A stretch of DNA of 64,000 nucleotides from Lachnospiraceae bacterium XBB2008 (lineage in GTDB: Bacteria; Bacillota; Clostridia; Lachnospirales; Lachnospiraceae), in NCBI GenBank assembly GCA_900102235.1, contig FMVL01000010.1:89616-153615 (forward strand). The letters run 5' to 3'. Below, piece by piece: positions 50,800 through 59,991 of the stretch; the stretch's first letter is position 1; every line of letters starts with the position of its first letter. The translations under genes and the position numbers were made by a program. The notes beneath the pieces are model-generated. The model worked only from the letters and a program-made list of their open reading frames with translations. It had not been told where the DNA came from and searched no databases.

Positions 50800-51597
50800 A
50801 TGAAGGTGTTACATTGGAATATAAGTTATAATGCGAACGCAGATCAAATATATAGCGAACTTCAAAAGTATGCTTCAGAGAGCTTTGTATGTATTCTTTT
50901 GGAGGTACTCCCCAAATGCAAGGAGAAACTTGAAGACCTTTTCGGAGACTCTGTAAATCTATCATACTCGCTTGATTATAGAATCCCCGGTAAATTTGAT
51001 GCTAAAAACAGAATAATGGGGGTTTTGCTTTTAACAAGTAAGGATATATCTATTATAGAAGCGAGTGTTTTTAATCGGTCGATTTTCCCGGATCGAACGA
51101 TATGGGCCAGATTAGGGATAAATATGAATGGTAATGTAGACGAGATCCGTATCGCTGGGCTGCATTCGGTAACTGGCTGTGATTATAAAAAAGCAAAATC
51201 CGCTAATTTTCGTAGTTTTGCTGAGGCCATTGACGAGTTCCAACCGGATATATTAACTATGGATGCCAATGAACCAGACGTTGATCATTATCAGATTGAG
51301 AAGATGGTTTTCTTTGAACGTAATGGAAAAGGTGCCGAAATCTTCTTCAAAGAACTTGTAAAGGTAGGGCTTAAGGATATTTATGCTCTGAGATTTAATC
51401 CACAAGAATACGTGCCTGGGGAGCCTCTTGCCATCTCACACATGCTCAAAGGAAAGGAGAAAAGAGGCTGTCGTTATGATTTCATTTTTGCAGACACTGA
51501 TAGATTTGATATCAACACCGTTATATATGATTATGAGAATGCAGTTGCAGCATCTGCAGATCATGCCATCATTGTATCTGATATGAGTTTGAGATAG
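50800..51597 (+). CDS. endonuclease/exonuclease/phosphatase (EEP)-family protein
   Basis: 265 residues with LHWNIS at the N-terminus, LEVLPKCKEK, GLHSVTG, MDANEPDVDH and the C-terminal SADHAIIVSD. This is the order of EEP motifs (Asn, Glu, His, Asp-x-Asn, Asp-His). The second strand reads LLEVL, so the Glu for metal binding is present. Substrate could be nucleic acid or a phosphoester. The start may instead be a GTG at 50785; both lack strong signals. Confidence 0.7.
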   Translation: MKVLHWNISYNANADQIYSELQKYASESFVCILLEVLPKCKEKLEDLFGDSVNLSYSLDYRIPGKFDAKNRIMGVLLLTSKDISIIEASVFNRSIFPDRTIWARLGINMNGNVDEIRIAGLHSVTGCDYKKAKSANFRSFAEAIDEFQPDILTMDANEPDVDHYQIEKMVFFERNGKGAEIFFKELVKVGLKDIYALRFNPQEYVPGEPLAISHMLKGKEKRGCRYDFIFADTDRFDINTVIYDYENAVAASADHAIIVSDMSLR

Positions 51598-51608
51598 AGG
51601 TTTTTTTG

Positions 51609-52794
51609 TTGGAAAATTATTCGTTTGAAAACATAGAAAAGATGCTATCAATCTATAAAAAGATGGTTGCAGATGTTGACAGGTTGGAAAATATGTTTCC
51701 GGGGGCGTAGGTTCACGCTTGATGGACATCTTATAGGGAGCATAGGTGAAGTAGCATCGGCGCTGTATTATGACATCACGCTTGTAAGAACAAATAAAAA
51801 GACGATAGATGGGTTTTATCTGAATAAAACCGTACAGATTAAAACAGCCCAGCAAGAATCGGTTTCTATTTACTTTGATAATGACGGAATTGAGCCCGAT
51901 TATTTGCTTGTTCTATACCTGAACAAAAGCGGGAGCCTCTATGAGGTCTATAATGGTCCTTGGGGGATTGTCCGTAAGAATGGAAACCCGGCAGGGGCTC
52001 ATGGATATACGCAGATACGCATAAATGCTCTTTTGGAACTCGGTGCGACGGTGGATTTGGATGATCGCATCCCTCAGAATAAGCGGATTTTAACCCTAAC
52101 ACAGGAAAACAAGAATCCCCTGAAAAAGACGAATAAGAATGATAAAGAAATAGCAGCATTTTCCCAGAGATACTATAAAATAATTGAGAATCCGAATACT
52201 GATGAGGAAGAATTGAATCGGTTATTTCCTGATGATTGTCGAAGCATAGGCTTTGAGATGGATTCCGGCAACTCTTTTATTGCACTTTATGGTAAAGATG
52301 CATTCCATAATATAGATTCATTAAAAGAAACAATCCAGAAAGTTGATGAAGTAATGGTGCTTGGTTCTGGAATCTTTTCAAAATGGCGCTATTTAACCCA
52401 TTGGGCAGAGGAAAGTGTCTTGAGTGAAACTAACATAGAATGGTTTCTTCTTGCTCTTAACCGACTATATGAACTGACAAAGCGTGAAAGTCTGCGAGTC
52501 CGGATAGTAGCAAATGGCATAAAAAAAGAAAAACGGATGACTGTTTCCTATGAAGCCGGGGCGTTTTTGTTTAACGGAAGTGAAAATCATTTACTTGAAG
52601 ACGAGATTTTGCAACTTGTAGCTGAAAGATATCCTATAGGAGGAACATATTATCCGGAAGAGAGCGATCCCAGAAATGTGATCAATGTTTTACAGAATCA
52701 TTTCTTTGACACTGTGATTGATACCCAAAATATGGAGATAACAGGGATTATCAAGCCAATTCCTCAATCAGGTGGTCCAGGGGCTGTTTATTAG
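51609..52794 (+). pseudogene. DUF6998-like gene with a frameshift in a G run
   Basis: Frame 1, from a TTG at 51609 or ATG at 51642, reads ...VADVDRLENMFPGA and stops at TAG 51708-51710. Frame 2 continues ...GRRFTLDGHLIGSIGEVASALYY to 52794. Removing one G from the five at 51701-51705 gives MFPGRRFTLDGH, the usual family sequence. The C-terminal 230 residues after the DUF6998 domain are a different, unknown domain. It may be a mutation, an assembly error, or a slippage site. Confidence 0.7.
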
Positions 52795-52827
52795 GAAGCG
52801 TAGAACTTGAAGGAGCCTACTAAATCA

Positions 52828-53595
52828 ATGAGTAAATCAAGAGAGTTTTCGAAAAAAGCAATAGATAATCTTGGATACTATGTGTATATATACTCTGATC
52901 CGGATACACGGATTCCATTTTACATAGGTAAAGGAAAGGGAAATCGTTGTTTTCAACATCTGTTCCTTGATAAGGATTGTGAGAAAGTGGCTAAAATCCA
53001 AGAGATTTTGTCTCAGGGGAAAGAACCAATCATAGAGATTCTTGTACATGGTGTAGATGAAGAGACGGCTCTTAAGGTTGAAGCCGCCACGATTGATTTG
53101 ATTGGTATTGATAATCTTACTAACATTCAGAGAGGACATCATTCGAGTGTATATGGCCGGATTGATGTTGATGATATCAATCTTAGATATGACAGAGAGT
53201 TATTAGATCCAGATTCTGTCACAGAAAATATCATTATGATCCGTATTAATCAAAACTATCATTACGGTATGTCAGATTTTGAAATCTATGAAGTCACAAG
53301 ATGCTGTTGGAAGGTAAATATTGAACAGGCACGTAAGGTTGAGTATGCGTTGTCTGTATATGACGGAATAGTAATAGAGTGTTTTAAGGTTCTTGACTGG
53401 GTGCCGGCTTATTCTACTATGCATATATTTAAACAACCTGAAGAAACCAAATTGAAGGATGAAAGGCGTTATGAGTTCATTGGAAATATAGCCGAAGAAC
53501 CCATAAGATCTAAGTATGTTGGTAAAGTGGTTTCAGATCTGTTTCCCAAGGGAAATCAAAATCCAATCAAATATATTTTACGAAAAGAATTATGA
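52828..53595 (+). CDS. GIY-YIG nuclease-domain protein (LEM-3-like type)
   Basis: 255 residues. The GIY-YIG core is GYYVYIYS (16-23) with FYIGKGKGNR (31-40) and a downstream Glu, KVEAATIDLIG. This subgroup is found alone in many bacteria, probably as a DNA- or RNA-cutting enzyme in defence. The C-terminal 140 residues are uncharacterised. AAGGAG is 12 bases upstream. Follows the DUF6998-like gene after 33 bases. Confidence 0.75.
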   Translation: MSKSREFSKKAIDNLGYYVYIYSDPDTRIPFYIGKGKGNRCFQHLFLDKDCEKVAKIQEILSQGKEPIIEILVHGVDEETALKVEAATIDLIGIDNLTNIQRGHHSSVYGRIDVDDINLRYDRELLDPDSVTENIIMIRINQNYHYGMSDFEIYEVTRCCWKVNIEQARKVEYALSVYDGIVIECFKVLDWVPAYSTMHIFKQPEETKLKDERRYEFIGNIAEEPIRSKYVGKVVSDLFPKGNQNPIKYILRKEL

Positions 53596-53635
53596 TCAAC
53601 AAACTGTTGAAAATTATTGATGATGAGGAAATTAT

Positions 53636-53989
53636 ATGATTTTAGTAATTATATCCATAATAGTTGTTTATATTGCTTTTTGTATTGATAAGGGAAGAGA
53701 TCAAGAAAACGCTAAACTTAGACGAAATATCGCCCTTAGAAGTGGAGATATTTACTATTTTGACGGCGCTTCAAAGTGCTATAGAGATCCCGAAACAGGA
53801 GTACCGGTTGAACATCGATACGGATATGATGTTGATGGAAAACAGTTTGAATACACAATGACTGTTAAACTCCCATTTACCGAACAACGTATCTTACGTG
53901 CTCAGTATTTAGATAAAAATAGACGAAACGACCCTATACGACTGGGAAATGATCCTGAGAGTCAAAAGATATACCAAATGATGCGATGA
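53636..53989 (+). CDS. small membrane-anchored protein
   Basis: 117 residues: a single N-terminal helix (2-17, VIISIIVVYIAFCI) and a small cytosolic or external domain with RRNIALRSGDIYYFDG, GVPVEHRYGYDVDGK. Beta-rich and basic, function unknown. GATGAGGAAATTAT precedes the start. The convergent LRR gene begins its stop ten bases later. Confidence 0.55.
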   Translation: MILVIISIIVVYIAFCIDKGRDQENAKLRRNIALRSGDIYYFDGASKCYRDPETGVPVEHRYGYDVDGKQFEYTMTVKLPFTEQRILRAQYLDKNRRNDPIRLGNDPESQKIYQMMR

Positions 53990-53998
53990 TATGAAGGC

Positions 53999-54937
53999 TT
54001 AGTCTGTATATTCTGAAATGGGTCTTGCTTCAAGGTTCTTATCTCTGGCATAGGATTGAGCAAAGGATCCAGCTTCACAATAGATTGTTATATTCATGTT
54101 AACATCTGCTGTTGTAGTGTTGTAACGAAGGTCCCTGCCTCCATCTATTCTGCGAGGAGTTGTATCTATACATTTCATAAGGGCTTTACTGTTCACTCTT
54201 ACTACGGATGAGGGAATGAGTAGTTTTTTTAAACCCGATGAATAAAAGCACTTTTCAGGTATCTCGGGTAAACCTTTAGGAAGTTTGACTGCTGGAACGG
54301 ATGCATAGGCAAATAATTCTCTCGGAAGTGAACGGACTTCACTGCCAAATCTTACTTTATGTATCTCTGCGTATGCAAATGCTCTTGGAAAGCATTTGTC
54401 AGGCGAGTCTATATATAGCGTATTTATCGTGACATAACTGAATGCCTCTGTTTCAACCGTCATTCCTGGCGCTATACGTAGTGTTTCAATTTCTAAGCTA
54501 TAGCAATTAGCAAAAGCCGAATTACCAATCCTTTTTACTCTTGTAGTAATGCTTATCTTTCTTAGATCGGTAGATTTAAAGGCCGAATCTCCTATCTCTT
54601 CTATAGAATCCGAAAGTACCACTTCGTTTAACTTTAGCCCTTTAAAAGCTTCCTTGCCTATTTTCTTTATTGGGATACCTGATATTTGACTGGGTAATGT
54701 AAATGTGGAAGGTATATCGAATAGGATTACGCTGCTTATAGAAGCGTAGTTGTTACCATTGCCCTCAAAAATAGCATATTTGAACTTATCATCTTGGAGA
54801 TATCTGATTGGATTAACCGGAGTATCTATAACAAACTGACTTCTATTACTTGTTGAAATCGCTGTTGTTTGATTATTGTAGCCTGAAATGGCTATTAGCA
54901 TGATCGCTACAATTACAATAATAACTACTGCCCACAT
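53999..54937 (-). CDS. membrane-anchored leucine-rich-repeat protein (BspA-type)
   Basis: 312 residues. N-terminal helix (3-20) is a membrane anchor. From about residue 90 there are repeats of the LRR_5 type: IKKIGKEAFKGL, IEEIGDSAFKST, VKRIGNSAFANC, then degenerate MTVETEAFSYV. These are surface-exposed in many gut and oral bacteria. The start is after AGGAGAGGCACT on this strand. It is the only gene here on the minus strand apart from small ones, so it may be a separate insertion. Confidence 0.75.
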   Translation of the reverse strand: MWAVVIIVIVAIMLIAISGYNNQTTAISTSNRSQFVIDTPVNPIRYLQDDKFKYAIFEGNGNNYASISSVILFDIPSTFTLPSQISGIPIKKIGKEAFKGLKLNEVVLSDSIEEIGDSAFKSTDLRKISITTRVKRIGNSAFANCYSLEIETLRIAPGMTVETEAFSYVTINTLYIDSPDKCFPRAFAYAEIHKVRFGSEVRSLPRELFAYASVPAVKLPKGLPEIPEKCFYSSGLKKLLIPSSVVRVNSKALMKCIDTTPRRIDGGRDLRYNTTTADVNMNITIYCEAGSFAQSYARDKNLEARPISEYTD

Positions 54938-55158
54938 AGTGCCTCTCCTATAGAACTATTACTTCTCTTCGATGTATTTATGATCATTTTTATTCTAACA
55001 GTTGTTTTAGTTCTTGTTAATGGGAAGAGCAAGGCTATCATCTTCATTTCTGAGAGGCTTCCCTTTACATAGTTATAAATGCTAATCTAAATGTGAGCCA
55101 CTTTATGATTGACGAACATATACTAGGCTCTGTCACAAAAAAGGTCAATATATTATGA

Positions 55159-55187
55159 GGTCCATCCTTTGGGATGGGCCTTTTATT
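55159..55187 (+). terminator. orphan terminator in 54938-55399
   Basis: GGTCCATCC, loop TTTG, GGATGGGCC and TTTTATT. No plus-strand gene lies upstream of it, so it may end an unannotated small RNA. The remaining gap has no other recognised feature. Confidence 0.6.
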
Positions 55188-55399
55188 TATATATATAAAA
55201 ATATGTCTGCGTATGAATGATCAAGCAGGAATCATGTATTTTTCTGTGATTTCCCGTGTATTAAATCGGAAATCTCCTATTGCAGAATATAAAGTCATGA
55301 TACATAAACGGGATGATTTTCGATTCCCAACCTTATTTTAAAATAAAAAACCATAATATATACAGATTTACAGTTATGTTCACGAAAGGAGTACATATC

Positions 55400-56278
55400 A
55401 TGAGAAAACACAGATATATCCTTGACTCCGAAAACTTGGAAGATGTAATTCATCAGATCAAGGAACAGGTGATGATGGGAATCAAACCTGATGCATTATT
55501 GAGTATTAATGGAAAATCAATAACGGTACACGACGCATTACTGGATGCGGTTTGGTACGTTCTGGACGGACATGTCATCCTGCCGATAGAAGAGGCCAAG
55601 AGACTTGCGTATTTAAAGAAAGGAAAAGGAATCAAACTGTTTACGGAATTATCTGATCAGGAGGAGTTACGATGTTTGCTTATCGATCATAAGAGTTTGA
55701 ATGATCAAGAATTTAAGCAAAAGCACGGAATTACAAGGCAATCACTGTTTAATGAATTAAAGCGGTGCTTTATTGAAATGAAGGAAGAGGACATAGAGAT
55801 TGTTACAGTGCCTGATCCTGTTTCTATAAATGAAGAAACTATAGATGAAGAAACTGAAATGGGAGAATCGCCGGAAGCAGAAGCGGCGACTAAGGAAGAA
55901 AAGGAAAACATTGATACAGGGATGGCTGGACCGGTATATAACCGGAAGAATAAAACCGCACATACACTCCGCCTGACGGAAACAACAGCGCACAGATATT
56001 CCGTATTTAAATCAGAATTGTCCCAAAGACTAAATTGTAATAAGGACGACGTCTTGGAACGATATCTTGCACCGTATCTGGATACGCTAAAGCTTGATTC
56101 CGACTTCTCACCGACATACGTGGACGGGAAAATGAACCCTGTGACAGTACGCTTGTCGGATGAGGCATATAAACAGTTCGATGATCTTGCTGACATACTT
56201 CATGAAGATTATGGATATCGGACGAAAGGCCTTAAAGATTACATTCTTTCGATGATGATGCGGGAATACGGCTTTTGA
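55400..56278 (+). CDS. mobilization accessory protein with C-terminal DNA-binding-like domain
   Basis: 292 residues, start after GAAAGGAGTACATATC. Layout: N-terminal helical part (1-125), an acidic spacer (EETEMGESPEAEAATKEEKE), then a C-terminal half with TLRLTETTAHRYSVFKSEL and VTVRLSDEAYKQFDDLAD, two ribbon-helix-helix-like units. It stands directly upstream of an oriT candidate and a MobV-type relaxase, so a role in relaxosome assembly is likely. Confidence 0.6.
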   Translation: MRKHRYILDSENLEDVIHQIKEQVMMGIKPDALLSINGKSITVHDALLDAVWYVLDGHVILPIEEAKRLAYLKKGKGIKLFTELSDQEELRCLLIDHKSLNDQEFKQKHGITRQSLFNELKRCFIEMKEEDIEIVTVPDPVSINEETIDEETEMGESPEAEAATKEEKENIDTGMAGPVYNRKNKTAHTLRLTETTAHRYSVFKSELSQRLNCNKDDVLERYLAPYLDTLKLDSDFSPTYVDGKMNPVTVRLSDEAYKQFDDLADILHEDYGYRTKGLKDYILSMMMREYGF

Positions 56279-56630
56279 TTTTATAAAGAAGGTAGTTGGA
56301 ATGGCGAGTTGCACAGAGTCAAAACTTGGGCAATGCAGAAGCGCATACAGATAAAGATCAATTTGCGGGATATACCAATGTTATGTGATGGGCGAGCAAT
56401 ATATATGAAATTCGACATCCATCCCAAAAAGAAGTTTGATCGATGATAATACGAAGAATAAGAGAATAAGGATAGATTTCAATGCTAATAAAAATGTGTT
56501 TATAGGCGATTCTGATGCAATGCATAAATGATGCAAATCGATTATGTCGATATAAATTTGCTTATTATAAATTGTCCGGAGCCATCGAAACATGCTGGAT
56601 TTACAGCGTTAATCGCCCTATATCTGTACA

Positions 56631-56667
56631 CATGACAAAACACATAGGGTGTTGTTGTTTTGTCATG
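56631..56667 (+). other. hairpin, candidate oriT, in the 56279-56875 gap
   Basis: CATGACAAAACA (56631-56642) pairs perfectly with TGTTTTGTCATG (56656-56667) around a 13-base loop. It lies upstream of the relaxase gene, where MobV-type origins are found. The rest of the gap has no coding signal. The nick site is not identified. Confidence 0.45.
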
Positions 56668-56829
56668 GCGGTGTGAAGAACGTTGGCGATGAGTTTTCAT
56701 GGTCAGACAGGTTTTATCTTGGTAGAGCAAAGCAGAATGCGGGCACAATATTAGCCATTGCAAACATTTTCACAGAAAGCGATTTTTTCCCCCGAAAAAA
56801 AACCATATTAATATAGAACACTTTGTTAT

Positions 56830-56847
56830 GACCTCATCCATGAGGTC
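56830..56847 (+). other. hairpin just before the relaxase gene
   Basis: GACCTCA-TCCA-TGAGGTC is followed by GGTTTT. It could be an attenuator or part of the relaxase's own control. Confidence 0.45.
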
Positions 56848-56875
56848 GGTTTTACTCAGAAAGAGAGGTGATCAT

Positions 56876-58258
56876 TTGAAGGTTTTTGTTTCCTATTCTA
56901 TTCACATAAGTAATGACATCAACGCGATTCATGATCTTCAATGCCTGACAAGAGCGCTTGAACATAATCTCCGTAAGCGATCACAAGATCAGGATAAAGA
57001 TTTTGAAATCGCTGTTATAATCGGCCCGAGTACGGTTGAAGAGGCGATAGAATATGCCAAAACTATTGTTAGGGAGAAAACAGAACAGGCAAGACTTGAG
57101 TATAATTTGAAACAAACTCGTAAAGATCGGCAATATGGACCTGATGATTTGTTCTATAGAACATCCGAGAGTCAGAAAACAGATTTGGCCGCAGAAATCA
57201 TCATCCAGATTGGCGATGGTCGGATCTGGAAGGATGTGATCAAGGAAGATTGGGATATGATGATTTCCGTATATAAGCGAGAAATCGATAAACTTCAAAG
57301 GCTTTTCCCAGAGATCGAGATTTTTTCCGCTAGTATTCATCTTGACGAGGACGCTTCACCACATATGCATGCATTGGCGCTTCCTTTCTATACAGGAAAT
57401 AAAAACGGCTTGAGTACGACGATCTGCAAAACAAAGGTATTTACTCCGGAACGACTGATGGAAATGCAGATCAAGATGCGAGAAGGGGTTATCGATGCAT
57501 TGAAATCCATGTATCCAGAACAATTTAATGATGCGGTCTTGATACCCAAAGGGGTTGGCCGTAACATGGATATTCCCAAGAATCTCCTGAAGTTTCTCTA
57601 TAGGTACGAAAGTGACTATGATGAAAGAGTGCATGAAATTATTAGAATCAATAAGTCTCTTGAAGAAGAGGGGAAAGAATTTGAAAAGTATAAGGAGCAT
57701 CAAATCAGACGGATTAAAGAAGACAGAGAATTGATACATGAGAGAGAACTTGACTTGGATAACCGTGAAGATGAAGTGAACCGGAAAAAGGATATCCTTG
57801 AGAACGAGGCCAGGAATAAACTTAAGGAGTTTTTGGAAACCGCAAAAAAAGAGCTTGAAAACAAGATAACTCAAGCATTACAAGCGATAAATGACTTTCT
57901 GAATAGAGATAGATCAAAGCGTATAAAAGGACGTCATGTTGCTGCGGTTCAGGATATCCTCAATGCACGGACAATAGAAGAAGATACAGCCAAGAAACTA
58001 TCTGAAATCGGGTATCGCAATACGCTTGGTAAGACAGAAGATGATGTCCTGCATAAAGCCGAGGCTAAAGATATCAAAGACATTATCGAAGAGCAAGGTA
58101 TCGCGAGAGGCGAAATAGAAAACTCAGATATTCGCATCTTCAAGAAGCTTGTTGATAAGGGTATGCCGATAGATGATGCCGCATCTATAGTCGCCAAGAA
58201 CATCATTAAAAACCTTGAGCAGGATCAGACGATGTCGTTGTCATTATTCGATGATTGA
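56876..58258 (+). CDS. MobV-type plasmid mobilization relaxase (Pre/Mob family)
   Basis: 460 residues from a TTG start 8 bases after AGAGGTG. The relaxase motif is HLDEDASPHMH at about residues 155-165, with His-x-Asp-Glu and two further His as the metal-binding triad region. A long coiled coil (about 255-370) and a helical C-terminus follow, as usual for the family. It nicks oriT and leads the strand into a conjugation channel supplied in trans. No transfer genes are visible in the window, so the element would be mobilizable, not self-transmissible. Confidence 0.85.
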   Translation: MKVFVSYSIHISNDINAIHDLQCLTRALEHNLRKRSQDQDKDFEIAVIIGPSTVEEAIEYAKTIVREKTEQARLEYNLKQTRKDRQYGPDDLFYRTSESQKTDLAAEIIIQIGDGRIWKDVIKEDWDMMISVYKREIDKLQRLFPEIEIFSASIHLDEDASPHMHALALPFYTGNKNGLSTTICKTKVFTPERLMEMQIKMREGVIDALKSMYPEQFNDAVLIPKGVGRNMDIPKNLLKFLYRYESDYDERVHEIIRINKSLEEEGKEFEKYKEHQIRRIKEDRELIHERELDLDNREDEVNRKKDILENEARNKLKEFLETAKKELENKITQALQAINDFLNRDRSKRIKGRHVAAVQDILNARTIEEDTAKKLSEIGYRNTLGKTEDDVLHKAEAKDIKDIIEEQGIARGEIENSDIRIFKKLVDKGMPIDDAASIVAKNIIKNLEQDQTMSLSLFDD

Positions 58259-58325
58259 CAGTCGTATAAGCAGAATGGTATTGCTACAGCAATCCGTATG
58301 ACTTTGATTAATGCCCAGAAAAAGA

Positions 58326-58353
58326 AGAGGACCGTATTGCACGGCCCTCTTTT
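58326..58353 (+). terminator. rho-independent terminator of the relaxase gene
   Basis: AGAGGACCGT, loop ATTGC, ACGGCCCTCT (one mismatch), then TTT. The rest of 58259-58571 is described in the next entry. Confidence 0.75.
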
Positions 58354-58397
58354 CTGTGGGAACGGCTTTCTGCCTTTGATTATTATGTATATGGTGA

Positions 58398-58541
58398 GAT
58401 ATTAGGTTTGTTCAGCTTGGTAATAAGAAAACAGATGTAGCTGTGTTTTATGAATCGTCAAAGAACGTTATAGACTTTTGGGCATTGTATGAGGAATTTA
58501 TAAAGGTATCTGAAGAAGTAATGATGCTTGGAATCATCTAA
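58398..58541 (+). pseudogene. gene tail relic
   Basis: A 47-codon open stretch without a start codon ends VSEEVMMLGII and TAA. Its amino-acid pattern (TDVAVFYESSKNVIDFWALYEEFIK) is protein-like. No family recognised. Confidence 0.4.
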
Positions 58542-58571
58542 GGAAACAAACAGATTGCGAGGTGCAATAAA

Positions 58572-58757
58572 ATGGCAAATAAAAGTGAGATACAGGAAGA
58601 AAATGAGTTAAGAAGTACAAATAAGTTCTATGGCTATGTTATTTTAGGACTTGTAATTCTCTGCTGTATTCAGAATATGAAATATCATAATTTGAAAGAA
58701 GATTACGATCGTTTACAGCAAGAGTATGAATACTGTCAGGAACAATTGCATGGATAA
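58572..58757 (+). CDS. small single-helix membrane protein
   Basis: 61 residues with one membrane helix (19-36, KFYGYVILGLVILCCIQ) and a coiled-coil-like tail DYDRLQQEYEYCQEQL. GCGAGGTGCAATAAA precedes the ATG. Unknown function; its layout is like that of small spanin- or accessory-type proteins, without specific evidence. Confidence 0.55.
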   Translation: MANKSEIQEENELRSTNKFYGYVILGLVILCCIQNMKYHNLKEDYDRLQQEYEYCQEQLHG

Positions 58758-58894
58758 CCTTGATAAACTCCCTTCGGGAACATACCTATATCGGAAGCGG
58801 ATAGACGGAATTTCTGTGAGTATTGGAATGCTATTATAAATATACATCCCTCCCTCTGTTTTTTGTTACGATGACTATAAAGGAGGGAACGATA

Positions 58895-59101
58895 ATGACA
58901 GAGATATATGGTATTGAAGATCGATTATATATGATCAAGGATCTTGCTGATGCGATCATATCGTTGTCGATATCATCTCAAGTCAATGAGAACCTTGAAG
59001 TGAAACCGACACTTAACGGTATGTGTGCAATTGGGGAAATGATCCGCAGGGAAGCGGACGAAGCATTAGACTTTATGTTCAAGAAAAAGTGTTCGGAGTG
59101 A
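58895..59101 (+). CDS. small protein of a duplicated family, copy B
   Basis: 68 residues, start after AAAGGAGGGAACGATA. Nearly identical in the segment YMIKDLADAIISLSIS...MIRREADEA to the copy at 45414, with only a few changes in about 140 bases of DNA, some silent. Function unknown. In contrast to copy A the structured element lies further downstream, with two genes in between. Confidence 0.65.
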   Translation: MTEIYGIEDRLYMIKDLADAIISLSISSQVNENLEVKPTLNGMCAIGEMIRREADEALDFMFKKKCSE

Positions 59102-59251
59102 TAACATTTTTAGGAGATACACATGAATTATATCCGATTATGTTATTAGTAAATGATCACAAAGGTCAGCTTGTTAATGGACTGGACTAGCTGATATCAT
59201 CGAAGCGGAAAAATCTCGAATTGGAAACGAGATGACTAGAGGAGAAGAATA

Positions 59252-59833
59252 ATGAGAATAGACTCAAAAATGCTTGATAATATGCCCGAATGGATGAACA
59301 AAAGATCTGACATCCCTGAAGGTTGGATTTATCTGGGAGATGATGAAGAACGATATATCCTGGGACAGCCGGGAAACTATAACATACTTGTATTTGGTGT
59401 GAATCCAAGTACAGCTACACCCGGGGAGAATAACATCGATCCTACGATCCGCAAGGTCAGAAAGCTGGTCAGCGAGGCGGGATTTGACGGATGGATCATG
59501 GTAAACCTCTATCCGCTAAGAGCCACGGATCCCAAGGAACTGCCTAAAAAAGCAAATAAGAAGCTTATAGAGAAGAATATCAAGGTATTACAGGCGGTGG
59601 TAAAGGCATATCGTATAGCTCGGATATGGGCGGCATGGGGCGATATCATAGATACACGGTTTTATCTCGGAGATGCGCTGTATGACATCCAGCAGGAGCT
59701 GGTAGGTGATTTCGAGTGGTATCACCGCGGGTCCCGAACCAAAGCTGGAAATCCCAGACACCCATTGTACATGAAGAGTGGTGAAGAATTCGAATGGTTC
59801 TCGGTGTCGGATTATGCCGCGAACTGGAGATAG
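59252..59833 (+). CDS. DUF1643-family protein
   Basis: 193 residues. The family signature is ILVFGVNPSTATPGENNIDPTIRKV near residues 45-70, and YPLRATDPKEL follows. DUF1643 proteins are found in phages and genomic islands; they are thought to relate to uracil-DNA-glycosylase-like folds, with no proven activity. GGAGAAGAATA precedes the ATG. In an operon-like spacing with the HD gene. Confidence 0.8.
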   Translation: MRIDSKMLDNMPEWMNKRSDIPEGWIYLGDDEERYILGQPGNYNILVFGVNPSTATPGENNIDPTIRKVRKLVSEAGFDGWIMVNLYPLRATDPKELPKKANKKLIEKNIKVLQAVVKAYRIARIWAAWGDIIDTRFYLGDALYDIQQELVGDFEWYHRGSRTKAGNPRHPLYMKSGEEFEWFSVSDYAANWR

Positions 59834-59991
59834 TATTATGGTATTCAGATGCAGTTATGACGAAAGTGATTTCGATTACAAGTGTATTGACCACGGATAT
59901 AAATTATCTCCGTTTTTACATTTGTGTTGCTCGTGATAGAATAATTCAAATCGACGTTTGTAGGACAGGCACAACGAATGAGAGGATAACT

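Noticed and set aside
55705-56196. A 163-residue minus-strand frame opposite the mobilization accessory gene
   Set aside because: Serine-rich antisense shadow without a ribosome binding site.
57356-57874. A 172-residue minus-strand frame opposite the relaxase
   Set aside because: Phe-rich shadow of the relaxase coiled coil, no start signal.
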